The notes beneath the pieces are model-generated. The model was not told where the DNA came from. It saw nothing but the letters and a program-made list of their open reading frames with translations, and did not search any database. The translations under genes were made by a program, and so were the position numbers. A DNA stretch of 64,000 bases from Nematopogon swammerdamellus (lineage: Eukaryota; Arthropoda; Insecta; Lepidoptera; Adelidae): contig OX336353.1 of assembly GCA_946902875.1 (NCBI GenBank), positions 16,815,151 to 16,879,150 on the forward strand, written 5' to 3'. Numbering within the stretch: the stretch's first letter is position 1; each line of letters starts with the position of its first letter. Positions 11,001 to 26,000 of the stretch are shown in pieces.

Positions 11001-14000
11001 TTCTGAAGACTGCGATGTACGTAAGAGACAGACCAAATGAATACCAGTGCCTGAACCACAGATACTCCTCTAGGCACCGGTCAAACATTCAGCAAATAAA
11101 ACATAAGACACAAAAACACAAAACTGGTGTACACTTCAATAGTATAAACATTTATAACAAACTTCCAGAAGAACTGTGCAACCTGGAAAACAATAAACAT
11201 TTCAAAACGGGACTAACGAAGTGGCTACACGAAAATACCTTTTACAATTTAAATTTCTTTAAAATTTTAATATGATAAATACATTATTGTATGTATATAC
11301 TCGTACTATGGACATTATTTTAATTTAGAAATAAGAAATTGACGATTGTTTAATATTGAATGTACTGTAATTACTTATGTGTACTAAATAATTATGAAGA
11401 CAAAATAAATGTTTTGACTTTGACTTTGACTTTGAATATTTTTTTTGGTAAAACTACAACCAGAATGGTTTGGTTTGGAATACTGATCAATAGCAGAGTA
11501 ATTTAGGCTACCAATAAATTTTTTTTACAACAATAAATTTGCAAATTTGTAGTCGTAGTACCTACCTAAAAATGTCAATTTTCAACGTTTCTCAAAAAAA
11601 TGCTCATATCATAAAAAACATAAGACTCCGATTTTTTTTTCTTATTTTTCCCTGGCTACTCATAAACTGGCCTACTCCCTGGTTCCCGCTTGACGTTGAC
11701 TTTTGTGACACCCTGTATGTATGCGATTTTAAAATTTCGCGCAAATAGGTTCCGCTTTACGCGGTTAGTCCACGATTAGTTGAACTTGTCGCACAACATC
11801 AGAGACTTGCTGCCCAGCTCGGCCAATAGGAATCTGCGTCGCATCTTTGAGTTTGTTTCGCAGTGGTGTTAGATGTGTTTTTCTCCACATACTGGTGGTC
11901 CCGCCGGTGTACTGCACAAAACTGTACTGAAAAGCGGGTTTTGTGGGGGTGCAGAGCATCCTCACAAAAATTCTTGTGGGTGCTCGGGCACCGTAGCATC
12001 CTCGGAGTCGGCGCCCCTGCCTGCCAAGATCGACATTAAGCTCATATATGGACAGAGCTTCAAAAACGTCACTGGAGGCATCCTACAGAATATGGATATG
12101 TAGATAGAGGGAGGTCGAGAGCGGGACTGGTGGTTCTCCGCGTGCTAGTCATCGCAGACTAGCTGACGAGGGCTTGCCGACACCCTCCTCTACTGTCAGT
12201 GGGCCCGAATATGTTCGGTGAAGCCACTGCAAGCTGAGTTCAACACCCTCTTCCATCGTTAATTTATTCCGAATGTATTCAAACTTAATTTTGTCCGACA
12301 GCCTGGAGCAGCTGTTTGCGGATACCGTTACCCGCCACTTCCCCACCGTCAACACTCGTCTAGAGCTCACCGCCGATTGCGTCGACGCAGCTAAGGTCAT
12401 CGTGCCCGCCACGGACCTCACAGAGGTAATTAGGGTTTTATTACTATTTGGTATAGTCTGTTTTTTTGGAAGACGGAGTAAAGTGACGTTTGGAGTGTTG
12501 CCAGTTTCTGGCAAATTTTAAATAGGCATGTAGTTGCTATCGATACTTTTATCGATTGATTAACTAATGAAATGCTGTAAACTGTAATATTTACCTAAAT
12601 GTGGATTTAATTGACAACATATTAAGCTAAATCTAGCTAGAAAAATGTTAAGTTTAAGGCAGCGCCACAGGTAACGCATAATATGTGTGAAGGTGTGTCG
12701 TGTCGTGTTCTTGTCGTGTAAAAGTCGATACTATTTTCATCGACTACAATCACTAGTGGTGCACAGCGTGCCAGTCAAACGTCAATTTACTCCGTCTTCC
12801 AAAAAAACAGACTATAGTGGGGTAATGGCGTAATGCTCCACTGTCACTGCAAACTTCTCATATCTGACCGCTTGCCCCGCTTGACCGCTCAGGCGTCGGA
12901 CGTCACGCGAATTCCGACTCCATCAAACGTCACGGTTTTTTTTGTGGATGGAATTCGTTAGGCAAGGAAGAAAAACATATTTGAACACCCTATAGCTAAT
13001 TTAACATGGTTGTAATCGTTATAAAATGGCCTACAAAGTTATCTATACCTTACAGTATACTGATCTTTGTTTTGATTCCAAATTGTGATTTGTACATTGC
13101 ACTTCACAAAATATATTAAATATATTTTGTGTATAAATAAATATATATTAAATTTTAATGAGGTAAATTTTTTTTTTTTTTCGATTTCACACACTCGCGA
13201 ATGGATAAAAACCTTCAATAATAACCATAATTCGGCTAGGAATTGACCAAGACCATCAATAAACAATCGATACTGTTGTCGATACTCATATTTTTTATCT
13301 CTATTTGTTGTCTATATTTGACATGTAATTCACAAATAGAGATTCTGATTCTTGTTCCTGATTACAAAATGTATACACAAATGTTGGAATTCCGATGTTT
13401 TCGAATAATGTCTATAATTTAAACTATTTCTGTAGAAAATAAAATGTAGGTACGAGTACGAAGTACGAACCAACTAAACAGACAGGAAAATAATTTCCAT
13501 ATTATTCCAAAATATCGATACATTTTCGATTATTGTGAATACATTGTCCCACCACTAAACGCCCTTCAAGCATTCGTGCTCCACGGATTTCGATGTATGC
13601 TAATAACCATACATCGGAATCCGCGGGGCACGAATGGTTCAAGGTTGTTTAGTGATGGGACAATGTATCCACAAATATCAAAAATCGATCGTTATTTTAG
13701 AATAATATGAAATAATGTCGATTATTAAAACTAAGAGTATTTCTATAGAAAATAAGATATAATAAACAAATGTTGTATTTACTTTGTAGGTACAATACAA
13801 ATCTGTTCAAACCACAATATTAGTTTTATTAGTATGGAATAGAAAGAATTTGATTGTTTTTACCAACTTACACGTGTTACATCATAATGATATTGAAGAC
13901 TTTTTTGTTACTGTTATGAAACTGAATCGATTAGGCTATAAAAATCAACCACCTATTTTTTTATTTAAACACATAAAAAAATATTTTACTTAAAAAAAGG

Positions 14001-17000
14001 GCCAAGGTGCAAAAAATAGGTCTTACAAAATTAGTTCATAGTAAGCTAAGGGGGGGTTCTGTATCGGAAATAGATCACTTTTGAAGAACAAAGAATTTTT
14101 TTTTTCACAAAAAATTTTTTTTTTTATGTTAAATGTAAAAAAAAATTTTTCTTAATCGTTTCGGTTTCGTGCTAGGAACAAAAAAGTCTTCCAACACGTA
14201 TATCTCTTTCTTTTAGAAATTGTGAAAAACCACAATTTTAGTTTTATTAGTATGGAATAGAAAGAATTTAATTTTTTTTACCAACTTACACGTGTTACAT
14301 CATAATGGTCATGAAGACTTTTTTGTTACTGTTATGAAACTGAATCGATTAGGTTATAAAAATCAACCACCTATTTTTTTATTTAAATACCTACATAAAA
14401 AAAATTTTTACTTAAAAAAAGCCCAATATCCAAAAATTTTTATATAGGTTTTACTCCCTATATGATACAGACCCCCCCCAAAAAAAAAATATCGTGTTTA
14501 TTTGAGGCTTCGGCGCGCCGAATTCGCGCGCGTTCGTGGTGTCCGTTACCAAGTCTCGAAATCAACTGAGAAATCTGTTAATTTTTTGCTCAAGGCTAGC
14601 GCCAAAGTTAAACATATCAAGCAGGGCATATCAGCATATTGAGCTTGTATTTCAATGCGACTACATAAGTGTATCAGATGTAAAGAGCCTTTGTCATGTG
14701 ATGGACATATGATTGCATTGCAGGAAGGTTTCGTGTCTGCGCTGAAAGATGCGGAAGCCCGCGAGAAGGCAGCCTCCGATGAGACGGAACGGTTCTACTT
14801 GGAGCTGATGGAGGAGCTGGTCTCCATCGCCGAGGATCCATCTACGTGAGCCTATGTTTACCATCCTTTTTAAATTCCTACTTTATGTTTCTTTTGCTAC
14901 TTGAATAGTTAAGCAGAAAGCATCCAAAATGCAAAACTGATTGGGTGGCCGGAGCATGCGCTTTGGCCCCTCCGACTCAGCCAACCATATCGGATTACAT
15001 TAAAAAAAAAAAATAAAACCAACCCGCCTTAGTGAGATAAACCAAGTACAGTACACGGCAGTAAGTAATGAGCTTGATGCTCAATGACATTGAGCTTTAG
15101 AAAGAGACAATCCAGTTGTTGAGCGTCGTCTCTGTCGCGCAGAGACGCGCGAGTTTGTGCGACCGAGACGACGATCACTTACTGCCGGATACCGTACTAT
15201 CTTTTAGTAATACAAAAAATACTCCAAAATCGTTTTACAAATTGCACAGGATGTGGCGTCGCGGCCTGATCGCCGGTAACCTGATAGCGATGTCGACGAG
15301 CCTTCAAACGCCGTACCCCGCGAGCGCGGTGCGTCTCATCGTCAACACTCTACTGCACGACAACATACTCGCGCGCAAGTACGCCGTGAAGATGACACTG
15401 TTCGCGCTCAAGCAGACCAAGCAGAAACACAAGAAGATCAAAGTGGATCCGTTTGAAGTGGCCGGCGTGAAGCGCCCGGACAAGATAATACCTGGTGTGT
15501 GTGCCATTTTTAGGTTCATTAAAAAGAGTAGCCGCACTGCATCTCTCTCTGTGCATGTCGTTAAAGGTTTAGCAAAAATTATAACAAAATATATAATAAA
15601 TAAATTAGAATCATAAAACTTTATTACATAAATTTTTCAACTTTTCATTTCTAAATTTAAATAAAAAATTCCTAACAATAAAGATAAAGGGCTAATAAAA
15701 TTTAAAATACATACATACCACACACGCTGAATCCCGACAATCGGGGTAAGCAGAGTAATCGGTGTTGTGCTGCAAGTACTCTGGTAAATTACAGCGCAAC
15801 ACCGACCACCACGTTTCGCAAAGTATTCGGACAAGATTCAATCGATCAAGCACGAAGTCAAGCACAAACACGAAGACCCACCTGCTGCATGACTCGGTGG
15901 AAGGACCGCGCCAAGGTGAGAGGTGGCGAGCCTGTCGCCCTTTAGCACGGCATCTTGTCCTTATCCCTGAGTCGCCTTTTACGACATGCACGGGGAGAGA
16001 TGCAGTGGGGCTATTCTTTTTAAGTACCGGCCCCACACGATACTATAAAAATAAAATTTAAAATAATCAGTATATAGAAAGTTGAATGTGTTCTGGTTGT
16101 TACTCTCATCCATATATATCAATATTAATGTAGGAATGGAACTTATGTCATATACACATATGGAGAACTGATTTATTTTTCCTATTTCGCCACCTTTTCT
16201 TCTATCTACTTAGTTTTTGGTACAGATTAAACTCCCTAAAAGGGCGGCATGGTAAAAAAAGCCAGTTCAGTGTAGCCTACGTGACGAAAATTAATGTCTC
16301 TCAGAAATAGGGTATAATATGCAAGTGCTGCCTTTTGTGGTCAACGCATCTCTGATAAGTGTAATGTTACAGGTTACCGCGAGGACAACAAATGGGCGAT
16401 GTACTCTAAGGAGCGAATCCCGACAACGGATGAGGAATGGGATCGGCCGTATCTGCAGAGCAACATGGGATTTTACACGTGGCCGGACAAAATTGAGGTA
16501 AAACTTCCCCAAACATTAATTTGGCCATAGGCAAATGCTTCGGTCTGAAATTGGGAAATAACCATCAAACTGACAACTCCGGAGCAACGAAGACACAGAG
16601 GAGATCTCATAGAGACATACAAAATACTAAAGCGACACCTACGAATGCCCAGAGTCGGGAAACCCATCATCATCATCAGCCTGTATCGGTCTACTGCTGG
16701 ACATAGGCCTCTCCCAAGGCACGCCACCACACGCGGTCTCCCGCTCTTCTCATCCATCCAGTGCCGGGTACCTTTTTTAGGTCATCTGTCCACCTAGCCG
16801 GGTGGCGTCCCACGCTACGTTTGCTTGTACGTGGCCTCCATTAGAGCACCCGTCTACCCCATCGGTTGTGGGGTCTACGACAGATGTGCCCAACCCACTG
16901 CCACTTCAGCTTGCTTATTTTCTTAGCAATGTCGACTACCCTAGTTCTTTGGCGTATCACGTCGTTACGGATTTTATCGGTCAAAGAAATGCCGAGCATT

Positions 17001-20000
17001 GCTCTTTCCATAGCTCGTTGAGCGACTTTAAATTTATGGACCAGGCCCATCGTCAGGGTCCACGTTTCCGCTCCGTACGTCATTACTGGCAGAACGCACT
17101 GATTAAAAACCTTCGTATTTAATGACTGTGGGATGGAGGATGATGTGGGATGGGAAACCCGTTTGTGTTGAATTCAAACAATCACGTAAGAGGTCACAGC
17201 TTGGAAACTCAATGTAACAAGCTTTCAACTGTCCTTCCAGAGTCATGCGAGTTGCTGCATGATAAATTGATTTGCCTTAAAGGTCTACATAAGTTTCATA
17301 ATGGGGTAGTTAATACATAAAGTTTAATATGATCATTTCGTAGTCATGTCAACAGGCATCAATAACAGTTAGCTCTTAAACATTACCAGAGCTTGTATTT
17401 TAAAGGGGATGTGCTGGATCAGCACTTTGTATATTACATGGACTTTGCACTGCCACATGTCGACACCAGGGCAGGCCTCACGCACTCTATACACGCAACT
17501 GCGCGCAGCTGCAAAGCAATAATGCACTTTACACTCGATCGTTTAGGTACATTTTCGCACGCAGCGATTGGCGACGTGAAGCAGTAGGCTATTTTATTTT
17601 AATTTTTTTATTTTATTTATTAGGGGTAAAACAAACAGGTTATTACATTTGATATCAGGTAGATACAATATAGAGAATAAGACTTATAATAACCCAGCAC
17701 CGTTTCCCACAATTATTACAAATTGTATTGCTTAGAATTAGTGATTTGGACGTGCACAAGTTAGAGGATTAGTTATATTTGAGACATATATCACAGCAGC
17801 TATTAAGAACAGCTAGTAAGTAGACGGAGTACAGCGGAGACAAAATCAACGGAGAAAAAGAAAAGAAGATTTTAATAAAAGAGAAAAATTTAATACAAGT
17901 TAGAGTAATTTGCAGTCAGCGAGAGAGATATACATATGGGTAGTTAAAATATATAGTGCCTTGAAGTGGTCTTGCGTTCGAAAGCCGCGAACGCAAGACC
18001 ACTTTTGCGCGCGAAAGCCGAAGGTATGGAACTTTTTCTATGGAGTGATTTATCTGTTACGAAGTAACTATTAAGTAATCTGTGACCAGGGCGCGCGCGT
18101 CTCCCGCGCGTCGTCCGGCACATCGCTTCGCGCCTAACCTAACTCCAGTCATTTCTTAGCGCGCGCTACATGTGTTTTCCTTTGCTCTCACAATAAACTA
18201 ACTTCCATAACTTCACCGGTGTCTTATTCCATGCCGAACATTATATATCCTACAGACTCTGCCACAGTCTAGCTAGCTTCTCTAGGCTAGCGCTAAAGTG
18301 GCACAGGGATTTCAGGTGTATTGTAAACTTAAAACCTGCCAAAATCTATGAAGAGCAAACATTGTTCAATTGAAAGGTCGTGTCAATAAAATGACAACCC
18401 TTTTGTCCGCCTTCTCGCTGGCATGGCACCTCACTGAGCGGGGTTTTCGCGAGGAGTGGTGTTAATGACTCTATCCAATTGTTGGGCGGACTCCAGGGCA
18501 CAACCACCGCGCCAGTGTTCCTTTAAAAAAAGTTTTCGAAAATAAATCTTAGTGATCTATTCTAACCATTTGCCTATACGAGTATGTGCTTTGCAGGTGT
18601 ACGCCCCGTCATCAGAGCAACCGGACCCCGAGCGTCCCGTGGAAGAGATGACGTCGTCGCAGCGCGAGATCTTCAAGTTCTTCAACAACGACGACAACGT
18701 GGAGAAACTCGTGAGCTACCTGTCGGCCGAGGACAAGAAGGGCAAGGACAAGTTTAACGGGTTCCGATTCTCCATGTTCAAGGTTTGTTGATGCTTTTTT
18801 GATGTCAAAGTAAGTTTTTTTTATGTAATCCGGTATGGGTGGCTGAGTCAGAGGGGCCAAAGCACATGCTCTGACTAACCAATATCACCTCCGAGAAGGT
18901 AGGTGCCATACCGGAGACTTCCCTGGATTGCTGGGTATACTTTACTAGAGGAGAACACAACTGAGGTTGCTATGCGGCCATCTTACATCCAGTACGGTGG
19001 TAAAGCAACCCTGAGCGCGGCCAGTACTTGGATGGCTCGACCATTGGAGGCTGGCCGTAGTTCGGATTCCACGTAAGATTGTAGGTCCCTTCCCTTTTTA
19101 CCTTACTAGGTGGTAGGGCTTATCCCACCCGGGTTGATACCACCACACTGAATGAAACGTTGGTCGCAATGGTTGGTGTTTTCCGTCCAGTTCAGTGTAG
19201 CCGACATGAAATGAAGTGAAGCACTGACATGGCACCTAGTTCACCTGGTGTTGTGGGCCGACATCACGGATGCTGTAGGTGATGTAGCCAACCGTGTCAG
19301 TTTCCATAAAAAACAAAAACAAAAAAATTGCTTGCAGTATGTACAGTATTTAAGCGGCGGGTGGCCGAGTGGTTTGGGCATCGGCTTCTCATGCGAGAGG
19401 TCCGAGGTTCGAATCCGGTCGGCATGTAACAATGAGTTTTTTGTGACGAAAAAATTTACGTCATACCTACACCTGCTGCTTCACCGTTCGGAACCAGTGT
19501 AAAACTGTAGGTCTCTTCCCTTGCCCCGCTCTAGGTGGTAGGCTCAAATTGTAGCCGACTGGGTTGGTACCAACGTACTGGATGTAAGATGGCCGCATAG
19601 CAGCCTCAGTTGTTTCCTCCTCTAGTTCAGTATAGCCAGCAATCCAGGGAAGTCTCCGGTATGGCACCTACCTTCTCGGAGGTGATATTGGCTGGTCGAA
19701 GCATGCGCTTTGGCCCCTCCGACTCAGCCACCCATACCGGATTAAATAAAAAAAAATTGTACTAGTTTGCATCTAGTATTTTGTAAATATGTTAAAAAAA
19801 ATAGATAATATTCCCGCCGCAGAGTCTGTTCCGCGCTTACGGCGAGCCGATCTGTCGCAAGTTCCTCGCGCACGCGCTGAAGCACGCGGGAGAGACGCAC
19901 GAGGCGTCGCAACGCTTCGCCGCGGAGATCGCCTCCGCCGCACTCAAGGGGACCAAGCATTGGACCAGGAGCAAGGCCGTGGGGATATACGACGACATTG

Positions 20001-23000
20001 TGGAGGTATGCTGATTCAGCCTATTTTGTTACAAGTTTTACCTATTGATCCTTTTATACAGACTAAGAACACATTTATAAAAGACTAGCTTTTGCCCGCG
20101 GCTTCGCTCGCGTGAAATTCGTATTTCAAAGGAAGAACTAAGGGCGAGCTAGGTTCAGGCTAGTAACTAAGGGCGAGCTGGGTTCAGGTAAACGATAAAC
20201 CGTCTCGAAGAAAGTGAGTAACTTTTTGAGGCCGAAGTCGGAGTTGCGTTCAGGAAGACGATAAACCTTCTCGAAGACAGTAAGTAACTATGGGCGAGGC
20301 CGAAGGCCGAGCTGCGTTCAGGAAGAGGACAACCTTTTCGAAGAAAGTAAGTAACAGAGGGCGAGGCCGAAGGCCGAGCTGCGTTCAGGAAGACGATAAA
20401 CCTTCTCGAAGATAGTAAGTAACTATGGGCGAGGCCGAAGGCCGAGCTGCGTTCAGGGTGAGGGTAACCTTTTCGAAGAAAGTAAGTAACAGAGGGCGAG
20501 GCCGAAGGCCGAGCTGCGTTCAGGAAAACGATAAACCTTCCTGAAGACAGTAAGTAACTATGGGCGAGGCCGAAGGCCGTGCTGCGTTCAGGAAGAGGAT
20601 AACCTTTTCAAAGAAAGTAACAGAGGGCGAGGCCGAAGGCCGAGCTGCGTTCAGGAACACCATAAAACTTCTCGAAGAAAGTAAGTAACAAAGGGCGTGG
20701 CCGAAGGCCGAGCTGCGTTCAGGAACACCATAAAACTTCTCGAAGAAAGTAAGTAACAAAGGGCGAGGCCGAAGGCCGAGCTGCGTTCAGGAAGACGATC
20801 CCTCTCCCTCTCCCTCTCCCTCTCCCTCCCCCTCTCCCTCTCCCTCTCCCTCTCCCTCTCCCTCTCCCTCTCCCTCTCCCTCTCCCTCTCCCTCTCCCTC
20901 TCCCTCTCCCTCTCCCTCTCCCTCTCCCTCTCCCTCTCCCTCTCCCTCTCCCTCTCCCTCTCCCTCTCCCTCTCCCTCTCCCTCTCCCTCTCCCTCTCCC
21001 TCTCCCTCTCCCTCTCCCTCTCCCTCTCCCTCTCCCTCTCCCTCTCCCTCTCCCTCTCCCTCTCCCTCTCCCTCTCCCTCTCCCTCTCCCTCTCCCTCTC
21101 CCTCTCCCTCTCCCTCTCCCTCTCCCTCTCCCTCTCCCTCTCCCTCTCCCCCTCCCCTCCCCCCTCCCCCTCCCTCACCCCCTCCTTCTCCCCCTCCCTC
21201 TCCCTCTCCCTCTCCCTCTCCCTCTCCCTCTCCCTCTCCCTCTCCCTCTCCATCTCCCTCTCCTTCTCCCTCTCCTTCTCCCTCTCCCTACACCATCCTT
21301 CCCTCTTGCCCCACCCACCCCCACCCCTCCCTTCCCTCCTTTTCCTCCGCCCTCCCATCGCTGCTCTTCCTCCCCCATCCTCCTTCCCCTTCCATCATCT
21401 CCCTACCTCCGCTTCTCTCCCTACCCTTCCTCCCTCGCCTCCGCCTCCTCTGCCGACCCCTCCCCCTACCCTTCCATCTCTCTATGTCCACCTCCCCCCT
21501 CGCCCCTCCCTCACCTCCCTCCCTCTATGCTTCTATTTACCCCCACCCCCTTCCCCCCTTCGTTCCCCGTTCATAGCTCCCCCTCGCTCTCTCCCTCTCT
21601 CCCTAATCGAAAATCCTAAGTCTTCTAGTTCTGGATGGGATGGTACGGAACCCTCTTTACGCGAGCTCGATTCGAATTTGACTACTTTCTTTTTAAACTA
21701 TGTTACCATGGGATATACACTTCATTTACAGGAAAACCTAAACGAAAATCCTAATCCTTCAAGTTCTCACAGAAAACAGGATGGTACGGAACCCTCTTTA
21801 CGCAAGGTCGACTCGAACTTGACCACTTTTTTTTTTTATTATGTTACCATGGGTTATACACTTAATTTACAGGAAAACCTAAGCGAAAATCCTAAGCCTT
21901 CTATAGTTCTCACAGAAAACGGAATGGTACGGAACCCTCTTTACGCTAGGTCGACTCGAACTGGACCACTTTTTTTTAAATTATGTTACCATGGGAAATA
22001 CACTTAATTTACAGGATAACCTGAACGAAAATCCTAAGTCTTTTAGTTCTCACAGAAATCGGGATGGTACGGAACCCTCTTTACGCGAGCTCGTCTCGAA
22101 CTTGACCACTTTTTTTCAAAATTATGTTACTCCGGGATATACACTACCACTATTCAAAGTTTCGTCAAAATCCGTCCAGCCGTTCAGGCGTGAAAGAGGA
22201 ACAAACAAACAAACAAACAAACAAACAAACAAACAAACAAATATACTTTCACATTTATGATATTAGTGAGATGTAATAAAAGAAATTTTGCTTCTTAGAT
22301 ATAAATAAAAAAAAAATTATTGAATGAAAGTGTACTTTATTGTACACCGTAATAAAAAGGTTACAAAAGGCGATTTTAATGCCTTGCGGCATTCTGTAAC
22401 TAACCTTTGGGATGTGGAAAACACGTAGGGGCAATGCCATGACAATGCAATACTAAACAGGGAACAGTTGTATGACATATAAATACACACATACTTATAC
22501 AAATTGTACAAAGATACATACAATCAATATAAATCCTTACATATACATAATTACATATATACAATAAGAAATATATATATTATAATATACCTACATCAAC
22601 TCTTATATACTGTACATACATACTTACGTATATACATACTTTACATATATTTCAACTATTATATTTGAATCTAAAATAATGTTATTTATGTTTCATAATT
22701 TGTAAATTTTTTTATTTATTTATTATACATTATTTATTTATTCTTCTTCTTTTTCATTTGGTTTTAAATAATAACTGTCTTTGTATTAATTTGTTTTGTT
22801 TGTTTCACGGCACTGTGGTACAAAATTTTTTGTACATAATTCCTTTACATTGGATAAAGTATGCCGACTGGTCCTTACTTAGGGAATGTTCGCCGCGTCC
22901 TTTTCGAAATCGAATAACTTTTTTTCCACCACCTAGTTTGTTTGATGCGATTCCGTCGTCGCCTTTCCACCTCTCCATCACTTGCACTGGGCAGGGATTG

Positions 23001-26000
23001 CATCCCTATACGCTGGACCTTACTGTGGATGCGTACCAATTGGTCCTGCAGATCTTTCATTGTAAAAAAATAAAATCAAATAAGTAGCTGTAAAAACCAA
23101 TCATAGTGACCTTGTGGCTTACTTACAACAAACAGCTGTTCTGCGTTTGAACATAGTACGGTCATTGACCCTGTACAATGCAAGTTACCTACTGTTACAC
23201 ACAGCTTAATATTTAGGTAGCAAACATGTTTTGTTAAATTTCTCGAAAATTAATGCTAAAAACATATGATTTTTTTTTTTGCGTAACATGTTTATTTGAG
23301 TGTCTATGTAACCCTCCCGAAATTTTTGACATAATAACGAAGCATCTTTTATATACAGGATGTTAAAACGGCGAGTACATTAATTTCGCCAGCGCAATCC
23401 TCATGTTTTTAGCATGTGTCTAGTTTTCGAGATATGAATTTTTGAAATGTTTGTTTTCATCTAGTGTAATTTAACGCGTTCTTGCCGCTCCGCACCCTCC
23501 GCCTGCCGACCTCCAGTCCTCCACTCACAAAGCTAACCCCCGCCCCTCCCGCCAACACCCCCGTCCGAGGCGGTCACGTCCCACCCGCTCTTCCCCCCTC
23601 CGCGCCGCCCTGTTGTCATTAGATCATTTTTACACTAAAATAATCTATAGTTTGTATGAAAACTGTAACTTTTTATTAAAAGGGAATTCAGAAAAAAGTT
23701 ATTTGACTTTTTGGTTACTCTTGATCCCAATAATCATTTCCTAAATTTAATGTACTCGCCGTTTTTACACTTGTATATGTGCTTTTGTATGCAGATATTC
23801 CGCGTGGGCCTCTCGTCGGTAACGCCCGAATCGTCGGACGACTGGGGCACGTGCCTCGCGACCGCGTCGGAGAACCTCGAGCCGCACCGCGCGGCGCCCG
23901 TGCTGCACGCCTGGATGGAGATGTGCATCCCGCGGCCGGCCGAGGGCGAGGATGCGGACGCTCGCGCCGACAGCTCGTTTGGGATGAGCGCGCGGTTGTA
24001 CGCACTGCAGGTTGGTCGTCGCTTGTGTCCTTTGATGTGCGACCTGATAATGTTGGGTAGATCACCTGGTAGACTCTTATTACCCTATACACCATGTTGC
24101 CATTGCATCTAACGAAGGTGTAGAACTAAGCTTGCGATGGCTTCACCGAACATGTCGCGACCCATCGGCAGTAGAGGACGGTGTTAATCGAGGCCGGGAC
24201 TAGCGAGTGGTCAATCTAAATTTCCCGCGCATGCTTCACGTTTCGGCTCGCATCAAGCCCTCGTCAGCTAGTCTGCGTTGACTAGGACGCGAGGAACCAC
24301 CAGTCCCGCTCTCGACCTCCCTCTCTCTACCCATCCATATTCTGTAGGATGCTTCCAGTGACGTTTTCGAAGCTCTCCCCATATATGAGCTTAGCGTCGA
24401 TCTTGGCAGCCCTAGATTCTTGAAGAGACTGTAGAGCGACTTCGCTGGTAGTCCTCTTGCTTCGACTTCCACAGCGAAGAGATCAGTCTTGAATCCGTTT
24501 CTCACAATCCGGTCTGCTAAGTTGCAGTACTTGTTAAGTTTGATGTTGTGGTCCTTCGGCCTATTCGGCATATCAATCCTCTTTACACCTCGTTCCTGAT
24601 GTAGACCAAAATCCAGATCATGTTCCAGATGTAGAGGTGTAATGCTAATTACACTGTGACCATGCCGGTTTCACTGAATTGTAAGGAAAACCTTGTGAAG
24701 GAATGGATCTACAATTTGATTTAAGTTTCTTATTCATCGGATTGGTGTATTACACTTGGATAAGTAATATTTTTTTTTTTTTTTTCACCATGCTACTGTG
24801 TGATTACACCTCTAGCAGGTTGTGTGGTAGTTCTGGTGACATGTAGGGTGGGGCATTCTTCAAATATTCCCCCCTTCAGAGTGGATCTTCGTTATGACGA
24901 CCATGCCGTAGAGCCATGACAGTCCAGGACGCTTCAGTCTTCCCGTGTTCAGACTGGTGTCAGTCAGTGCGTTCGTCAATGTTGCTGAGTCACCGTTTGT
25001 ATGCTGTTCAAGGTGTTCGTGAACTTCCGTGTTGTGAGTGAACCATGGTGCCGTTACCACCATTCTGAGAACCATGTTCTGAAACCTCTGCAGTATTTCC
25101 ATGTTCGAATTGCTTGCAGCGCCCAACAGGTGTATTCCATAGATCCGTGTCTGCTTCAAGATGGTCTTTCAAACCAGGAGCTTATTTTCCAAGCAGTGTC
25201 ATTACCAAAGGTGGGAGATAGTACTGCATCTGTTTGAGGAAAAACAGCTGTGTAGAGAATATACAGGATTGGTCCAAGTATAGATCCTTGCGGAACTCCG
25301 GCATGTACATATATTGTAGTGGAGAGTGCGTCACCTACCTTCACTTGGAAGATTCTCTCTGCGAGACACGAATACAATGTTTGGTAGTGTGTGAGGTAGA
25401 TTTCTCTTCAATTTGAACAGAAGGCCGGCATACCAGACCTGCTCGAAGGCCTGCTGTACGTCAAGGAACACAGCCGCAATATTCTTTTGTGTCAAATTTT
25501 GTCTACTATCCCATGTATTTGTTCGATGGTGGAGTGATGACCTCGGAAGTCATCATAATCTTTATACTCACCATCGCATGGTCAAAGATTGAACAAGATT
25601 TTTTATATATTATAGTTTTTAGTTAATTAAGTGTCTATTATTTAATGATATTTTTGCTGTTGAATAAATTATTATTCTATCTTTTTATTATCGGTGCGTT
25701 CTCCCGGCTGAGTGAGAATGATGGCACTAAAGTCGTTTTATATGTAATCCAAGCAGCTTTTGTTTATAACACAGATGACAATTTAAAATGAACAGTCCTT
25801 AAATATCTATCGAAAAGCCGTTCTATAAGATTTCAGCCCCTATTCGCCCTCTCCTATCCATGGATCTGACGCGCTATCGTCCTGTACAGGGTGCGCTAGG
25901 AGCGTTGTCGTGGCGCGGAGCACCGCTCTGCGCGGAGTTCGTGCGTCGGCTGCAGGACGCTCGCTTCATACAGCATCCGTATCAGAACGTGCGGGAGAGA

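Larger units (their letters stand above)
20085..22268 (+). mobile_element. Composite element with internal tandem arrays
   Basis: Starts GACTAGCTTTTGCCCGCGGC and TTCGCTCGCGTGAAATTCGT, and ends with (AAAC)n followed by TTTCACATTTATGATATTAG, the two ends typical of a widespread lepidopteran repeat. Between them are 75-bp GGCGAGGCCGAAGGCCGAGC units (20146-20800), a (CCCTCT)n block (20805-21290), a C/T-rich stretch (to 21605) and four units of about 124 bp (21605-22190) with GGTACGGAACCCTCTTTACG. Confidence 0.6.

Noticed and set aside
19003..19050. 5S rRNA gene
   Set aside because: Only the internal promoter-like stretch matches; the rest is SINE.
19355..19430. tRNA gene
   Set aside because: A and B boxes are present, but the acceptor stem does not close and the sequence continues into a SINE body seen in many copies.
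20651..21358. Poly(Arg-Glu) open frame on the - strand
   Set aside because: It is the direct reading of (CCCTCT)n and has no gene context.
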